Shown here: positions 49,378 to 57,559 of the stretch, one piece after another
How positions within the stretch are numbered: position 1 is the first letter of the stretch
How the letters are laid out: each line of letters starts with the position of its first letter
Assembly (NCBI RefSeq): GCF_029978005.1
Contig: NZ_JARKOZ010000139.1
Coordinates: 1-60,198 of the forward strand
DNA: 60,198 nt
DNA from: Solidesulfovibrio sp.
GTDB taxonomy: Bacteria; Desulfobacterota; Desulfovibrionia; Desulfovibrionales; Desulfovibrionaceae
Reading direction: 5' to 3'
Made by a program: the position numbers and the translations under genes
Notes under the pieces: generated by a model
Seen by the model: only the letters and a program-made list of their open reading frames with translations
The model's database searches: none
What the model was told of the DNA's origin: nothing

Positions 49378-50300
49378 GAACGGGCGACGAGCGCCTGGGG
49401 CGGCGGGGGCAGGGCGGCCAGGGCTTCCCTTACGCCCTGGAGAAAGGCCTCGGCGGCGGGTCCTGGCCGGGAGCCCTGGCGGCGCACGACCAGGACCGGC
49501 GCGAAAAGCGCCTCCTCGGCCCAGGGCAGGGCGACGAGCTCCCCCGCCGCCTGGGCCTGGTGCACGGCCAGCCAGGGCGCCACGCCGAAGCCCTGTCCGG
49601 CGGCCACGCAGCGCAGGATCACCGGCAGGCTGGTGCAGGCGACCACCGCGCCAAGGCGCGTGCCGGCCCGCTCCAGAGCGGCCTCGATGCGCCGGCGGAC
49701 GTTCCACACGTGGCGCGTGACGAAAAGCTCCCGTCCGGCCAGTTCACGCGGCCCCACCGCCCCCAGCCGCGCCTCGGGCGCGTCCGGCGGGGCGACGACG
49801 CAAAGCGGCTCGCGGTGGATTTCCTCCATGACCACGCCCTCGGCGGCGAAGGGCTCGCCCAGGTGCAGCCCCATGTCCATGACGCCCTGGCGCAGCTCCC
49901 CGGCCAGCCCCTGTCGGGAATGGGTGGCCAGGACCAGGCGCGTATGGGGGTAGCGCTTGCGCAAGGCGGCCACGGCTTGGGGCGCCACGGCCAGGCCCAG
50001 GCTCTCGGACAGGCGCACGGCCAGTTCCGGGCAGGCCTCGCCGTCCCGGCGCACGTCCCGGCGGATCTCGGCTTCCAGGTCGAGCAGCCGGCGGGCCAGG
50101 CCCATGAGCCGGCGGCCGTGCTCGGTGGGGGCCGTGCCGCCGCGGCGTCGCCGGAAAAGCGGCACGCCGAGGGCGTCCTCCAGGGCCTTGATCTGCGCCG
50201 TGACCGTGGACGGGGCCAGGGACAGCTCCTTGGCCGCCTGGCGGAAGGACAGGCTCTCGGCCGCGGCCAGGAAGGTGCGCAATTGCCAGGGGTCGAGCAT
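49374..50300 (-). CDS. LysR-family transcriptional regulator
   Basis: 308 residues. The winged helix-turn-helix occupies about residues 3-62 (LRTFLAAAESLSFRQAAKEL, STVTAQIKALEDALGVPLF). The C-terminal substrate-binding domain includes MGLHLGEPFAAEGVVMEEI and VAAGQGFGVAPWLAV. It is divergent from the aldehyde dehydrogenase gene, with a 224-base region holding two palindromes, the usual arrangement for a LysR regulator and its target. The inducer is unknown. Confidence 0.93.
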   Translation of the reverse strand: MLDPWQLRTFLAAAESLSFRQAAKELSLAPSTVTAQIKALEDALGVPLFRRRRGGTAPTEHGRRLMGLARRLLDLEAEIRRDVRRDGEACPELAVRLSESLGLAVAPQAVAALRKRYPHTRLVLATHSRQGLAGELRQGVMDMGLHLGEPFAAEGVVMEEIHREPLCVVAPPDAPEARLGAVGPRELAGRELFVTRHVWNVRRRIEAALERAGTRLGAVVACTSLPVILRCVAAGQGFGVAPWLAVHQAQAAGELVALPWAEEALFAPVLVVRRQGSRPGPAAEAFLQGVREALAALPPPPQALVARS

Positions 50301-50360
50301 GTTCGGTTTCCCGGAATGCGTTGGGCCGGTATTGGCGGTCGCGGCAAGACTAGCCCGTAT

Positions 50361-50394
50361 CGGGGGCCCCCGCAACGTTCGCGGTTCCCGAACG
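50361..50394. promoter_or_regulatory. Palindromes in the LysR-ALDH divergent region
   Basis: CGGGGGCCCCCG (50361-50372) is a perfect palindrome. CGTTCG and CGAACG (50376-50381 and 50389-50394) are spaced by seven bases. These are candidate LysR operators. Confidence 0.4.
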
Positions 50395-50524
50395 CCGGGC
50401 GGGCGGCCGGGCGCGCGCCCGGTCCCGCGCCCTTGCGGCCGCCGCTTGGGCGCGCTTGGCTTGGGGGCGCAAAAGCGGTAGAGGTCTCTCCTCCCGGCGC
50501 ACCGGCGTCCGCGAGCCAAACCCC

Positions 50525-51892
50525 ATGTTCGTCAGCATCAATCCGACAACCGGCCAGACCCTGGCCCGCTATCCCGCCTTCGACGCCCCGGCCGCCAGGC
50601 AGGTGCTGGACGAGTGCGCCGCGGCCCAGGCGCGCTGGCGCGACGTGCCCCTGGACGGGCGGCTGGCCGTGCTGTCGCGCCTGGCCGACCTGCTCGAGGA
50701 GCGGGTGGAGTTTCTGGCCGGCCTGGCCACGCGCGAAATGGGCAAGCTCCTGTCCGAATCCCGGGCCGAGGTGCGCCGCTGCGCCAGGGCCTGCCGGTTC
50801 TACGCCAAGATGAGCCCGCGCTGGCTCGCGCCCGAGGCGCTGCCCTCCGAGACCGGCCGGCGCATGGTCGTCTACGAACCGCTGGGGGTCATCCTGGCGG
50901 TCATGCCCTGGAATTTCCCCTACTGGCAGGTGCTGCGCGCCGCCGTGCCGCTCCTTGCCGCCGGCAACGCCGTGGCCGTCAAGCACGCGGCCAACGTCAC
51001 CGGCGCGTCCCTGGCCCTGGAGGCGCTTTTTGAGGAAGCCGGCCTGCCGGGCGGCGTGTTTTCCCTGCTGCGCGTTCCCGAGGCCCTGGTGGCCGAGGCC
51101 GTGAACCATCCGGCCGTGCGCGGCGTGACGCTCACGGGTTCGGCCCGGGCCGGCGCGACCGTGGGGGGGCTCGCCGGCGCGGCCGTGAAAAAGGCGGTCA
51201 TGGAGCTCGGCGGGGCCGACCCCTTCATCGTCCTGGCCGACGCCGCGCTCGGCGACTGCTGCGCCGCGGCCGAGACGGCCCGCATGCGCGCCTGCGGCCA
51301 GGCCTGCATCGCGGCCAAGCGCTTCATCGTCGAAGCGCCGCTTCTGGCCGAGTTCACCGACCGCTTGGCCGGGCGGCTGGCCGCCCATGTGCCGGGCGAC
51401 CCCACCGATCCGGCCGTCACCGTCGGCCCCCTGGCCCGGTTGGACCTGCTCGAAAACCTCGACCGCCAGGTGCGCGAATCCGTGGCCATGGGCGCGCGCT
51501 GCGTCCTCGGCGGAAATCGCCTGCCCGGGCCGGGCTTTTTCTACGCGCCCACGCTGCTGACCGGCGTGCGGCCGGGCATGCCGGCCTTCGACGAGGAGCT
51601 TTTCGGCCCGGTGGCCGCCATCGTCGCCGCCCGGGACGAAGAGGAGGCGCTTTCCCTGGCCAATACCTCGGCCTACGGCCTGGGGGCCAGCGTGTGGACG
51701 GCGGACACGGCGCGCGGCCTGGCCCTGGCCCGGCGCATCGAGGCCGGCATGGTGGCGGTCAACGCCGTGCCGCGCTCGGATTTCCGCCTGCCCTTCGGCG
51801 GGGTCAAGCGCTCGGGCTACGGCCGGGAACTGGCCCGCTGGGGGCTTACGGAATTTTGCAACATCAAGTCCATCATCGTGGAGGACGCATGA
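50525..51892 (+). CDS. Aldehyde dehydrogenase (succinate-semialdehyde DH-like)
   Basis: 455 residues. Motifs: VIMPWNFPYWQVLRA-type segment (AVMPWNFPYWQ near residue 128), ELGGADPFIVL with the general-base Glu near 231, and the catalytic Cys in CGQACIAAKRF near 262; the end FGGVKRSGYGREL is typical. It oxidises an aldehyde to the acid with NAD(P). The likely regulator is the divergent LysR. The stop overlaps the start of the 80-aa gene (ATGA). Confidence 0.93.
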   Translation: MFVSINPTTGQTLARYPAFDAPAARQVLDECAAAQARWRDVPLDGRLAVLSRLADLLEERVEFLAGLATREMGKLLSESRAEVRRCARACRFYAKMSPRWLAPEALPSETGRRMVVYEPLGVILAVMPWNFPYWQVLRAAVPLLAAGNAVAVKHAANVTGASLALEALFEEAGLPGGVFSLLRVPEALVAEAVNHPAVRGVTLTGSARAGATVGGLAGAAVKKAVMELGGADPFIVLADAALGDCCAAAETARMRACGQACIAAKRFIVEAPLLAEFTDRLAGRLAAHVPGDPTDPAVTVGPLARLDLLENLDRQVRESVAMGARCVLGGNRLPGPGFFYAPTLLTGVRPGMPAFDEELFGPVAAIVAARDEEEALSLANTSAYGLGASVWTADTARGLALARRIEAGMVAVNAVPRSDFRLPFGGVKRSGYGRELARWGLTEFCNIKSIIVEDA

Positions 51893-52131
51893 GCGGCCAG
51901 GAACAGGACATGGCGGCCGAGATCGAGGCCCTGGAGGCGGATCTGGCCTCCCTGGAAGCGGAAAAGACCGCCGTGGCCAAGCGCGTGCGCGAACTCATGG
52001 ACGCCGAGGACCCCAGGGCCGGCGTGTGCTACGCCCAGGAGATCTTCGCTGCCAAGCAGGAGAAGCTCACCCTGGAGACCCGGCACGAGATCGCCCGCCG
52101 CCGCCGCAACCGCCTGCTCCAGGGGATGTAG
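51889..52131 (+). CDS. 80-aa coiled-coil protein, unknown
   Basis: 80 residues, mostly Glu/Ala/Lys in heptads (EIEALEADLASLEAEKTAVA), ending in a basic RRRRNRLLQGM. The ATG overlaps the aldehyde dehydrogenase stop, so translation is coupled. It may be a structural or regulatory partner of the dehydrogenase; no domain is recognised. Its 3' end overlaps the opposite-strand gene by 65 bases. Confidence 0.7.
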   Translation: MSGQEQDMAAEIEALEADLASLEAEKTAVAKRVRELMDAEDPRAGVCYAQEIFAAKQEKLTLETRHEIARRRRNRLLQGM

Positions 52132-52786
52132 CCGCCCCGGGCGGCCCCAACGCGCCGGGAGGGAAGGCGCGGGCCGCTTCGCGGGAACGGGCGGCCCGGC
52201 TTGCCTCTTTGCGCCGCGCCCAGTCGGCGGCCAGGCGGATGCCGCTCAGCATGAGGATCACGGCGTTGACGGCGGCGTCTCCCCGCACGTGACGCCTGGC
52301 TTCCTCCAGGACGGGGGCGAGGTGGTTTTCCAGTTCCCGTTCCAGCCTCGTGGCGAATTCTTCCGGGCAGAGCGGAGAGCGTGTCCCGCCGTTTCGCGGC
52401 AGGGCGCGCAGGAGTCTGGCGAAGGCCGCGTAGGCGCTTCGAAGCGGCGCGTCGGCCGGCACCCTGGCGAACAGGCTGAAAAACGGGCAGCCCGAATACT
52501 GCATCCCGGCCAGCAGCAGCCGGAAGACGGCTCGCTGCCCCGTTTCCTCGAAATAATGCGTCCGCCCGCCCGCCTTGCACAGGACCATGGCGCGTTCATG
52601 GGAGACCACACCCGAAAGGCGCGTCAGCACCGGAGCCACGGCCGCCTTGACCAGACAGCCGCCGGTCAGCTGCGCGGCCAGGCACGGCGCGCCGTCGCGG
52701 CAGGGAATCGTCGGCATGGGGATGGGCAGGTCCGGCGTGGAGAAATGGAAAACGGGCATCCCCGCGACCGCGACGTGAAATTCCAT
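52067..52786 (-). CDS. Unknown 239-aa protein
   Basis: 239 residues, soluble. AAGGAG precedes the ATG at 52786 (MEFHVAVAGMPVFHFS). The middle contains RAMVLCKAGGRTHYFEETGQ and a helical FARLLRALPRNG segment; the last 40 residues are Gly/Pro/Ala/Arg-rich and may be a spurious extension through the overlap with the 80-aa gene. I do not recognise a family. Scattered Cys residues (about five) do not form a clear metal motif. Confidence 0.6.
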   Translation of the reverse strand: MEFHVAVAGMPVFHFSTPDLPIPMPTIPCRDGAPCLAAQLTGGCLVKAAVAPVLTRLSGVVSHERAMVLCKAGGRTHYFEETGQRAVFRLLLAGMQYSGCPFFSLFARVPADAPLRSAYAAFARLLRALPRNGGTRSPLCPEEFATRLERELENHLAPVLEEARRHVRGDAAVNAVILMLSGIRLAADWARRKEASRAARSREAARAFPPGALGPPGAATSPGAGGCGGGGRSRAGSPG

Positions 52787-53141
52787 GAAACGCTCCTTGT
52801 CCTTATGAGGCGTGCCTGCCGATGTGTCGCCCGTCGCGCCGGGATGGTTGCGCCGCTTCGCGCCCATGGCGCAACGGTCGCCCAGGACGCCCGCGGCATG
52901 CGGGGACAAGGATTTGTACCGCGCCTTTCCGGCCGCGCCCCGCCAGGCCGTCGCCCAGGGGGCAGGGGGCGACGGAGTATCGAGAGCGGATTCCTATCTG
53001 TCTTGAATTGCACGAGTATTTGAAGATTGCTGGGAGCTGTACAAAAACCTGAACGGGCTTCCAGGCAGTTCCCGGGGCGGGTAAAAGCATTTGTACCGAA
53101 AAAGGCCCCCCGGAAGGCGGTCGGATAAGCGGCTATGGGGT

Positions 53142-53160
53142 GCAATATTTTATAATATGC
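53142..53160 (+). promoter_or_regulatory. A/T palindrome upstream of the sigma54 promoter
   Basis: ATATT and AATAT arms around TTAT, within an A/T-rich stretch about 40 to 55 bases before the -24 element. It could be an activator or bending-protein site. Confidence 0.35.
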
Positions 53161-53195
53161 TGTAATAATGGTATTTTTTATATTTTTTGAGTGTT

Positions 53196-53211
53196 TGGCA
53201 CGCCAGTTGCT
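53196..53211 (+). promoter_or_regulatory. Sigma54 promoter (-24/-12)
   Basis: TGGCACG, four bases, TTGCT: a full match to the sigma54 consensus TGGCACG-N4-TTGC(A/T). It points away from the gene at 52067-52786 and towards a terminator-like hairpin 40 bases on. Confidence 0.8.
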
Positions 53212-53221
53212 ATAGGCAAGG

Positions 53222-53291
53222 CATCCTTCCTCCGAAAAGGACATTTCAGAAAGCGGCTCCGGGATGGCGACCTGGAGCCGCTTTCTTGTTG
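53222..53291 (+). ncRNA. Predicted sigma54-driven small RNA, about 70 nt
   Basis: The expected start is about 12 bases after the -12 element. The transcript would hold a small stem (TCCTT with AAGGA) whose loop exposes CCTCC, the complement of a ribosome binding site. It ends in a perfect 12-bp stem (53249-53260 with 53274-53285) followed by TTGTT. No open frame of note lies within it and no plus-strand gene follows for 1.8 kb. The span is prediction from sequence only. Confidence 0.6.
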
Positions 53292-53300
53292 TGCGCCGGA

Positions 53301-53337
53301 AAAAAAACGGCCGCCCGGCAGATGCCGGGCGGCCGTT
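53301..53337 (-). terminator. Strong intrinsic terminator of the 104-aa gene
   Basis: Stem 53306-53320 with 53323-53337 (15 bp) followed on the minus strand by a run of T residues. Confidence 0.92.
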
Positions 53338-53356
53338 CGCATTGGTGCGACGGGGC

Positions 53357-53671
53357 TCACTGGGCCGGGTGCTTGGTGCGGCAGGCCCGCTCCACGCCCC
53401 AGGCCTGCTCGTCGCGCTCGGCCGTGATCAGGTTGCTGATCATGCAATCCAGGGCGGCCGGGGAATAGACGCGGCATTCCTCGGCCTTGGCGTCCTGGTA
53501 GCGGCACTTGCAGGCCCGGCGCATGAGCATGCCGCCGTCGCGCGAGGCGGCGCGCTTGGCGTTGAGCATGACGCAGTCGGCATAGTTTTTGGGGGCGAAG
53601 CCCTGGGCCGAGGCCGTGGCCGCCAGACCAAGGACCAGGATCAGGGCCGCCGGGATGAGCAAACGGTGCAT
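53357..53671 (-). CDS. Secreted Cys-rich protein with an internal duplication
   Basis: 104 residues with a signal peptide (about 1-22, cleavage after ATASA). The mature part has two copies of a motif: DCVMLNAKRAASRDGGMLM with RRACK, and DCMISNLITAERDEQAWGV with ERACR. Each keeps DC, N four positions on, RD and RAC at the same spacing. Six Cys suggest periplasmic disulfides. It is probably a small periplasmic helical repeat protein; the function is unknown. The gene has a strong terminator. Confidence 0.75.
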   Translation of the reverse strand: MHRLLIPAALILVLGLAATASAQGFAPKNYADCVMLNAKRAASRDGGMLMRRACKCRYQDAKAEECRVYSPAALDCMISNLITAERDEQAWGVERACRTKHPAQ

Positions 53672-53785
53672 GCCTCCTCCTTTGCGTGAGGTGTTCCGGG
53701 GTTGGCCGGGACAGGTTGCGCGAACCGGCTCGGGGCGTCAACCGGGCTCGGGCCGGGATGGGGTCGTTGCCGCCGGCGCGCCTCG

Positions 53786-54952
53786 TCAGGGCGCGGGCTG
53801 GGTCGGCGTAACCTGCGGGACGGGCGCGCCTGGCGCAGGCACGCCTTCCGTCGCCGCCGGGCCTTGCGCCGGCGCGGGCGCGGCTTTCTTGCGGCTTTTT
53901 TTGGGTTTGTCCGCCGCCTTGTGTTCCGTGGCGGCCGGCGCGACTTGTCCGTCCGGGCGCGCCGCCTCAGGCGTTGGAGCGGCGGGCGAAGGCGTCTCGC
54001 CAGCCGCCGGCTGTTTCGCCGCTTTCCGGGCTTTGGGCCGGACGGTCCGCTCGGGCTCGCCGCCGGGCCTGTCCGTCGGCCGGCCGGCCAGGGCCGGCGG
54101 CGCGGCCATGGGGATGGGCACGCCCAGGGCCTTGGCCGCGGCGGCGTTGGTCGGGTCGATGGAAAGCGCCCGCTCGTAGGCCCGGCGGGACTCGTCGGGC
54201 CGGTCGGACAAGGCGGCGGCCAAGCCTTCGTCCTGGGCCAGCCGGGACAGGAAGAAACGGGCCCGCGCGTCGCCCGCGTCCACGGCCAGGGCCTGCTCCC
54301 AGGCGCTTTTGGCCAGCGGGACCTTGCCCAGGCGCTTGTACACGAGTCCGAGCAGGTCCAGGGCGGCGGTGTTGCGGGGTTCGAGCTCGAGCGCCGCCTC
54401 CAGCTCCAGGCGGGCGTTGGCCGGGGCGTCGAGCGTCCAGAAGGCCAGCCCCGAAAGGAGTCTGGCCAGGGCGTCGGCGCTGTCGGCCTGCTGGGCCTTG
54501 GCCAAAAGGCCGATGGCCTCGGCCGTGCGCCCGGTGGCGGCGGCCGCGAGCCCCTGGCCGACCAGGCTTCGCGCGTTGCCCGGATCGGCCTGGGCCATGG
54601 CCGTAAACCGAGTCCCGGCCGCTTCGGGCTTGCCTTCGAGCAGGTCCAGGCAGCCGAGCGTCCACAGCGCGAACAGGTCGTCGCCCCGGGCGGCGACCAA
54701 GGCTTCCAGGAGCTTTCTGGCCTCCTCCGGGCGGCCGGCCCCGAGCTTGGCCAGGGCCAGGCGGCTGGCGGCGTAAGGGTTTTGGGGGTCGCTGGCCAGG
54801 ACCGTGGCAAAGGCCTGGAGGGCCTGGTCGAACCGGCCCCGGGCCAGGGATTCCGTGCCGTAGAAGAGCTGGTCGTCGAGGCTCATGGCCCGGGCCGCGA
54901 CGGGCGCGGCCAGGCAGGCGGCGACGACGAGGATGCGCATGAGACGGTGCAT
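53786..54952 (-). CDS. Secreted TPR protein with Pro/Ala/Lys-rich tail
   Basis: 388 residues with a signal peptide (about 1-22, MHRLMRILVVAACLAAPVAA). TPR units cover about 25-265 (YGTESLARGRFDQALQAFAT, LLGLVYKRLGKVPLAKSAWE, RRAYERALSIDPTNAAAA). The last ~100 residues are Pro/Ala/Lys-rich (PKKSRKKAAPAPAQG) and probably disordered, perhaps crossing or binding the cell wall. No partner is evident; the divergent neighbour is the EF-hand lipoprotein. Confidence 0.85.
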   Translation of the reverse strand: MHRLMRILVVAACLAAPVAARAMSLDDQLFYGTESLARGRFDQALQAFATVLASDPQNPYAASRLALAKLGAGRPEEARKLLEALVAARGDDLFALWTLGCLDLLEGKPEAAGTRFTAMAQADPGNARSLVGQGLAAAATGRTAEAIGLLAKAQQADSADALARLLSGLAFWTLDAPANARLELEAALELEPRNTAALDLLGLVYKRLGKVPLAKSAWEQALAVDAGDARARFFLSRLAQDEGLAAALSDRPDESRRAYERALSIDPTNAAAAKALGVPIPMAAPPALAGRPTDRPGGEPERTVRPKARKAAKQPAAGETPSPAAPTPEAARPDGQVAPAATEHKAADKPKKSRKKAAPAPAQGPAATEGVPAPGAPVPQVTPTQPAP

Positions 54953-55073
54953 GGCTGGGGCTTGGCAAAGCGGCGGGGGGCTGTCAAGGCCGGGTATGGC
55001 CTGGCGGGGTGGTTTGGTGTAGCTTGGTTCCTTGCGCCCGCCGCCCAAAGAGAGGGGCGGCAAGGAGGACGCC

Positions 55074-55598
55074 GTGGAAAAGCTTCGCGCCGTGGCCTGC
55101 TGTCTGGCCCTCGCCGCCGGCCTGTGCGCCGGCTGCGCCGGGGAGAGCCGCGCTCCGTCGGGCAAGGCCGTGCAGACGTCCTACCCCTCGCCGGACTACA
55201 ATCCCGACCAGGCCGGGCCGCCGGCTTCCCCGTCGCCCGCGCCGCCCGCATCCGTCTCCGCGCCCGCGCCTCAGGGCCGGCCCCTGTACGGCCCCGTGGG
55301 CCAGACCGCGCCGGCCGCCGCCGCCCCGGCCGCGGCTCCTGCCGGCGTGCCGGCTCAGTCGCCCGCCATCCCGCCGGCCCGGGCAGGCCGACCGGCCGGC
55401 GCGCCCAACATGAACCGGCTGTTCGACGCCATGGACGCCGACCGCAACGGCCGGGTAACCTTGGAGGAATGGCGCAATTTCCACGAGAAGGAATTCCGCC
55501 GGCTGGACAAGAACGACGACGGCGTGCTGACCCGCGAGGAGATGGCCGCGCCGCCGCCCATGGCCCCGGGCGGCGCGGCCCCGCGTCCCGCGCCCTGA
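55074..55598 (+). CDS. EF-hand lipoprotein
   Basis: 174 residues. The N-terminal signal ends in a lipobox (LAAGLCAGC), so it is lipid-anchored. A long Pro/Ala-rich stalk (about 45-120) follows, then two EF-hand loops: DADRNGRVTLEEW near residue 130 and DKNDDGVLTREEM near 150, both with intact calcium ligands. GTG start with AAGGAGG. It is probably a calcium-binding envelope protein; no more specific function is visible. Confidence 0.87.
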   Translation: MEKLRAVACCLALAAGLCAGCAGESRAPSGKAVQTSYPSPDYNPDQAGPPASPSPAPPASVSAPAPQGRPLYGPVGQTAPAAAAPAAAPAGVPAQSPAIPPARAGRPAGAPNMNRLFDAMDADRNGRVTLEEWRNFHEKEFRRLDKNDDGVLTREEMAAPPPMAPGGAAPRPAP

Positions 55599-55646
55599 CG
55601 CCTTTTCGAGACCGCTTTCGACGAGCCCCACAGACAAGGAGACCGC

Positions 55647-56846
55647 ATGACCTCGCCCGTGATCCCGCTGCCCAAGGGATTTTCCTTCGCCACCGCCGCC
55701 GCCGGGTTCAAGCGCCCCGACCGCGACGACCTGGCGCTCATCGCCAGCGAGCCGCCGGCCGTGGCCGCCGGGGTGTTCACCAAAAACCTCTTCCAGGCCG
55801 CGCCCGTGCTGGTGGCCAAAAGCCAGCTCCAGGCCTCGGGCGGCCACGCCCGGGCCATCCTCGTCAACTCCGGCCAGGCCAACGCCTGCACCGGCGACGA
55901 CGGCCTGGCCGACTGCCGGGCCACCCTGGCCCTGGTGGCTTCGGTGACTGACCTTTCCCCCGAGGAGATCCTGCCGGCCTCCACCGGCGTCATCGGCCAG
56001 CGCCTCAAGATGGACAAATGGAAGGCCGCCGTGCCGGCCCTGGCCGAAAGCCTCGGCAAGGCCTCGGCCGTGGACGCGGCCAAGGCCATCCTGACCACGG
56101 ACACCTTCCCCAAGATCGCCTGGGGCACGCTCGCCACGGACGCCGGCGAGGTGCGCGTGCTCGGCATGTGCAAGGGCGCGGGCATGATTGCGCCCAACAT
56201 GGCCACCATGATCGGCGTGCTCCTGTGCGACGCCAAAGTCGGGTCGCTGTGGTGGCAGGAGGCCGTGGCCGCTGCCGCGGACCGCAGCTTCAACAGCATC
56301 ACCGTGGACGGCGACACCTCCACCAACGACTGCGTCCTGGGCCTGGCCAACGGCGCCTCCGAGGTGGTCATCGACTCGGCCGAGGGCCGGCAGGCCCTGC
56401 TCGCCGTCATGGTCGAGGTCTGCCAGGCGTTGGCCTTCATGCTCATCCAGGACGCCGAGGGCGGCACCAAGATCCTGCGCATCAAGGTGCAGGGAGCGGC
56501 CAGCCACGCCGAGGCCGAACTGGCCGCCCGGGCCGTGGGCAACTCCCCCTTGGTCAAGACGGCCTTTTTCGGCCAGGACGCCAATTGGGGCCGGATCGTG
56601 GCCGCCCTTGGCCGCTCGGGCGCGACCTTCGACCCCGAGGCCGTGAGCGTGCGCATCGGCGGCGTGACGGTCTTTACGCGCGGCATGCCCGTGCCCGAGG
56701 ACCTCGACGCGCTGCTCGCGCCGCACATGCGCCGCGGCGAGATCAGCCTGGACGTGGAGCTCGGCAAGGGCCCGGGCCGCTACCTGCTTCTGGCCTCGGA
56801 CCTGACCTACGACTACATCAAGATCAACGCCGACTACCGCACGTAG
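55647..56846 (+). CDS. argJ: Glutamate N-acetyltransferase / amino-acid acetyltransferase
   Basis: 399 residues. ArgJ transfers acetyl from N-acetylornithine to glutamate in the cyclic arginine pathway. The precursor is cut before a Thr within KGAGMIAPNMATMIG near residue 183; this Thr is the nucleophile. GVFTKNLFQAAPV, NSGQANACTG and SFNSITVDGDTSTND are all present. AAGGAG precedes the ATG. HD and YfcE genes follow in the same direction. Confidence 0.96.
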   Translation: MTSPVIPLPKGFSFATAAAGFKRPDRDDLALIASEPPAVAAGVFTKNLFQAAPVLVAKSQLQASGGHARAILVNSGQANACTGDDGLADCRATLALVASVTDLSPEEILPASTGVIGQRLKMDKWKAAVPALAESLGKASAVDAAKAILTTDTFPKIAWGTLATDAGEVRVLGMCKGAGMIAPNMATMIGVLLCDAKVGSLWWQEAVAAAADRSFNSITVDGDTSTNDCVLGLANGASEVVIDSAEGRQALLAVMVEVCQALAFMLIQDAEGGTKILRIKVQGAASHAEAELAARAVGNSPLVKTAFFGQDANWGRIVAALGRSGATFDPEAVSVRIGGVTVFTRGMPVPEDLDALLAPHMRRGEISLDVELGKGPGRYLLLASDLTYDYIKINADYRT

Positions 56847-56857
56847 GCGTTTTTGGC

Positions 56858-56889
56858 GCGGCGCGGCCCCGCGAAGGGGCCGTGCCGCC
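56858..56889 (+). repeat. GC-rich hairpin between argJ and the HD gene
   Basis: GCGGC-g-CGGCCCC pairs with GGGGCCG-t-GCCGC around GCGAA, with no T-run after it. It may be an RNA processing or attenuation structure between co-transcribed genes. Confidence 0.5.
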
Positions 56890-56900
56890 GCGAGGTGCGC

Positions 56901-57554
56901 ATGACCTGCGACAATCCCGGCCGCGTGGACACGAGCGAGCGCGACCGCCTGACCCGGCTGGCCGATTTCCTGTTCGAGGCCGGCATGCTGCGAAAGACCC
57001 CGCGTACGGGCTACCAGTTCCTGGGCTCGGGCGCGGAGAACGTGGCCGAGCACAGCTTCCGTGCCGCGCTGATCGGCTTCGTCCTGGCCAGCCGGGCCGG
57101 GGCCGATCCGCAAAAGACCATGGCCATGTGCCTCTTCCACGACCTGCACGAGGCCCGCACCGGCGACTTCAACTACGTCAACAAGCTCTACAACACCTGC
57201 GACGCCCGCCGGGCCATGGCCGACGCCCTGGCCGGCACCGGGCTGTCCGGCGCGGTCATGCCCCTTTTCGACGAGCTGGAGGCGGCCGAGTCCCAGGAAG
57301 CCAGGCTGGCCCAGGACGCGGACCAGATCGACCTCATCGCCAACCTGAAAGAAGAGCTCGACCGCGGCAACCGCTACGCCGCGGCCTGGATCGAGGCGGC
57401 CATGGCAAGGCTGCGCACCGAACCCGGCCGGGAGCTGGCCCGGGCCGTGGCCGGCACGGACCACGCCGAATGGTGGTTCACGGCCCCGGACCGGGAGTGG
57501 TGGAACCGCAAGAACGGCCGCGCCCCTGGCCGGGGCGGCGGGCAGGAGGAATAG
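56901..57554 (+). CDS. HD-domain hydrolase, YfbR-like
   Basis: 217 residues. HD motifs: ENVAEHSFRAALIGF near residue 48, CLFHDLHEARTGDFN near 75 and DADQIDLIANLKEE near 135. These fit the YfbR-like HD phosphohydrolases that act on 5'-nucleotides. Start at ATG 56901 with GAGGTG upstream. It lies five bases before the YfcE-like gene, and the two may act together in nucleotide turnover. Confidence 0.87.
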   Translation: MTCDNPGRVDTSERDRLTRLADFLFEAGMLRKTPRTGYQFLGSGAENVAEHSFRAALIGFVLASRAGADPQKTMAMCLFHDLHEARTGDFNYVNKLYNTCDARRAMADALAGTGLSGAVMPLFDELEAAESQEARLAQDADQIDLIANLKEELDRGNRYAAAWIEAAMARLRTEPGRELARAVAGTDHAEWWFTAPDREWWNRKNGRAPGRGGGQEE

Positions 57555-57559
57555 CCGCC

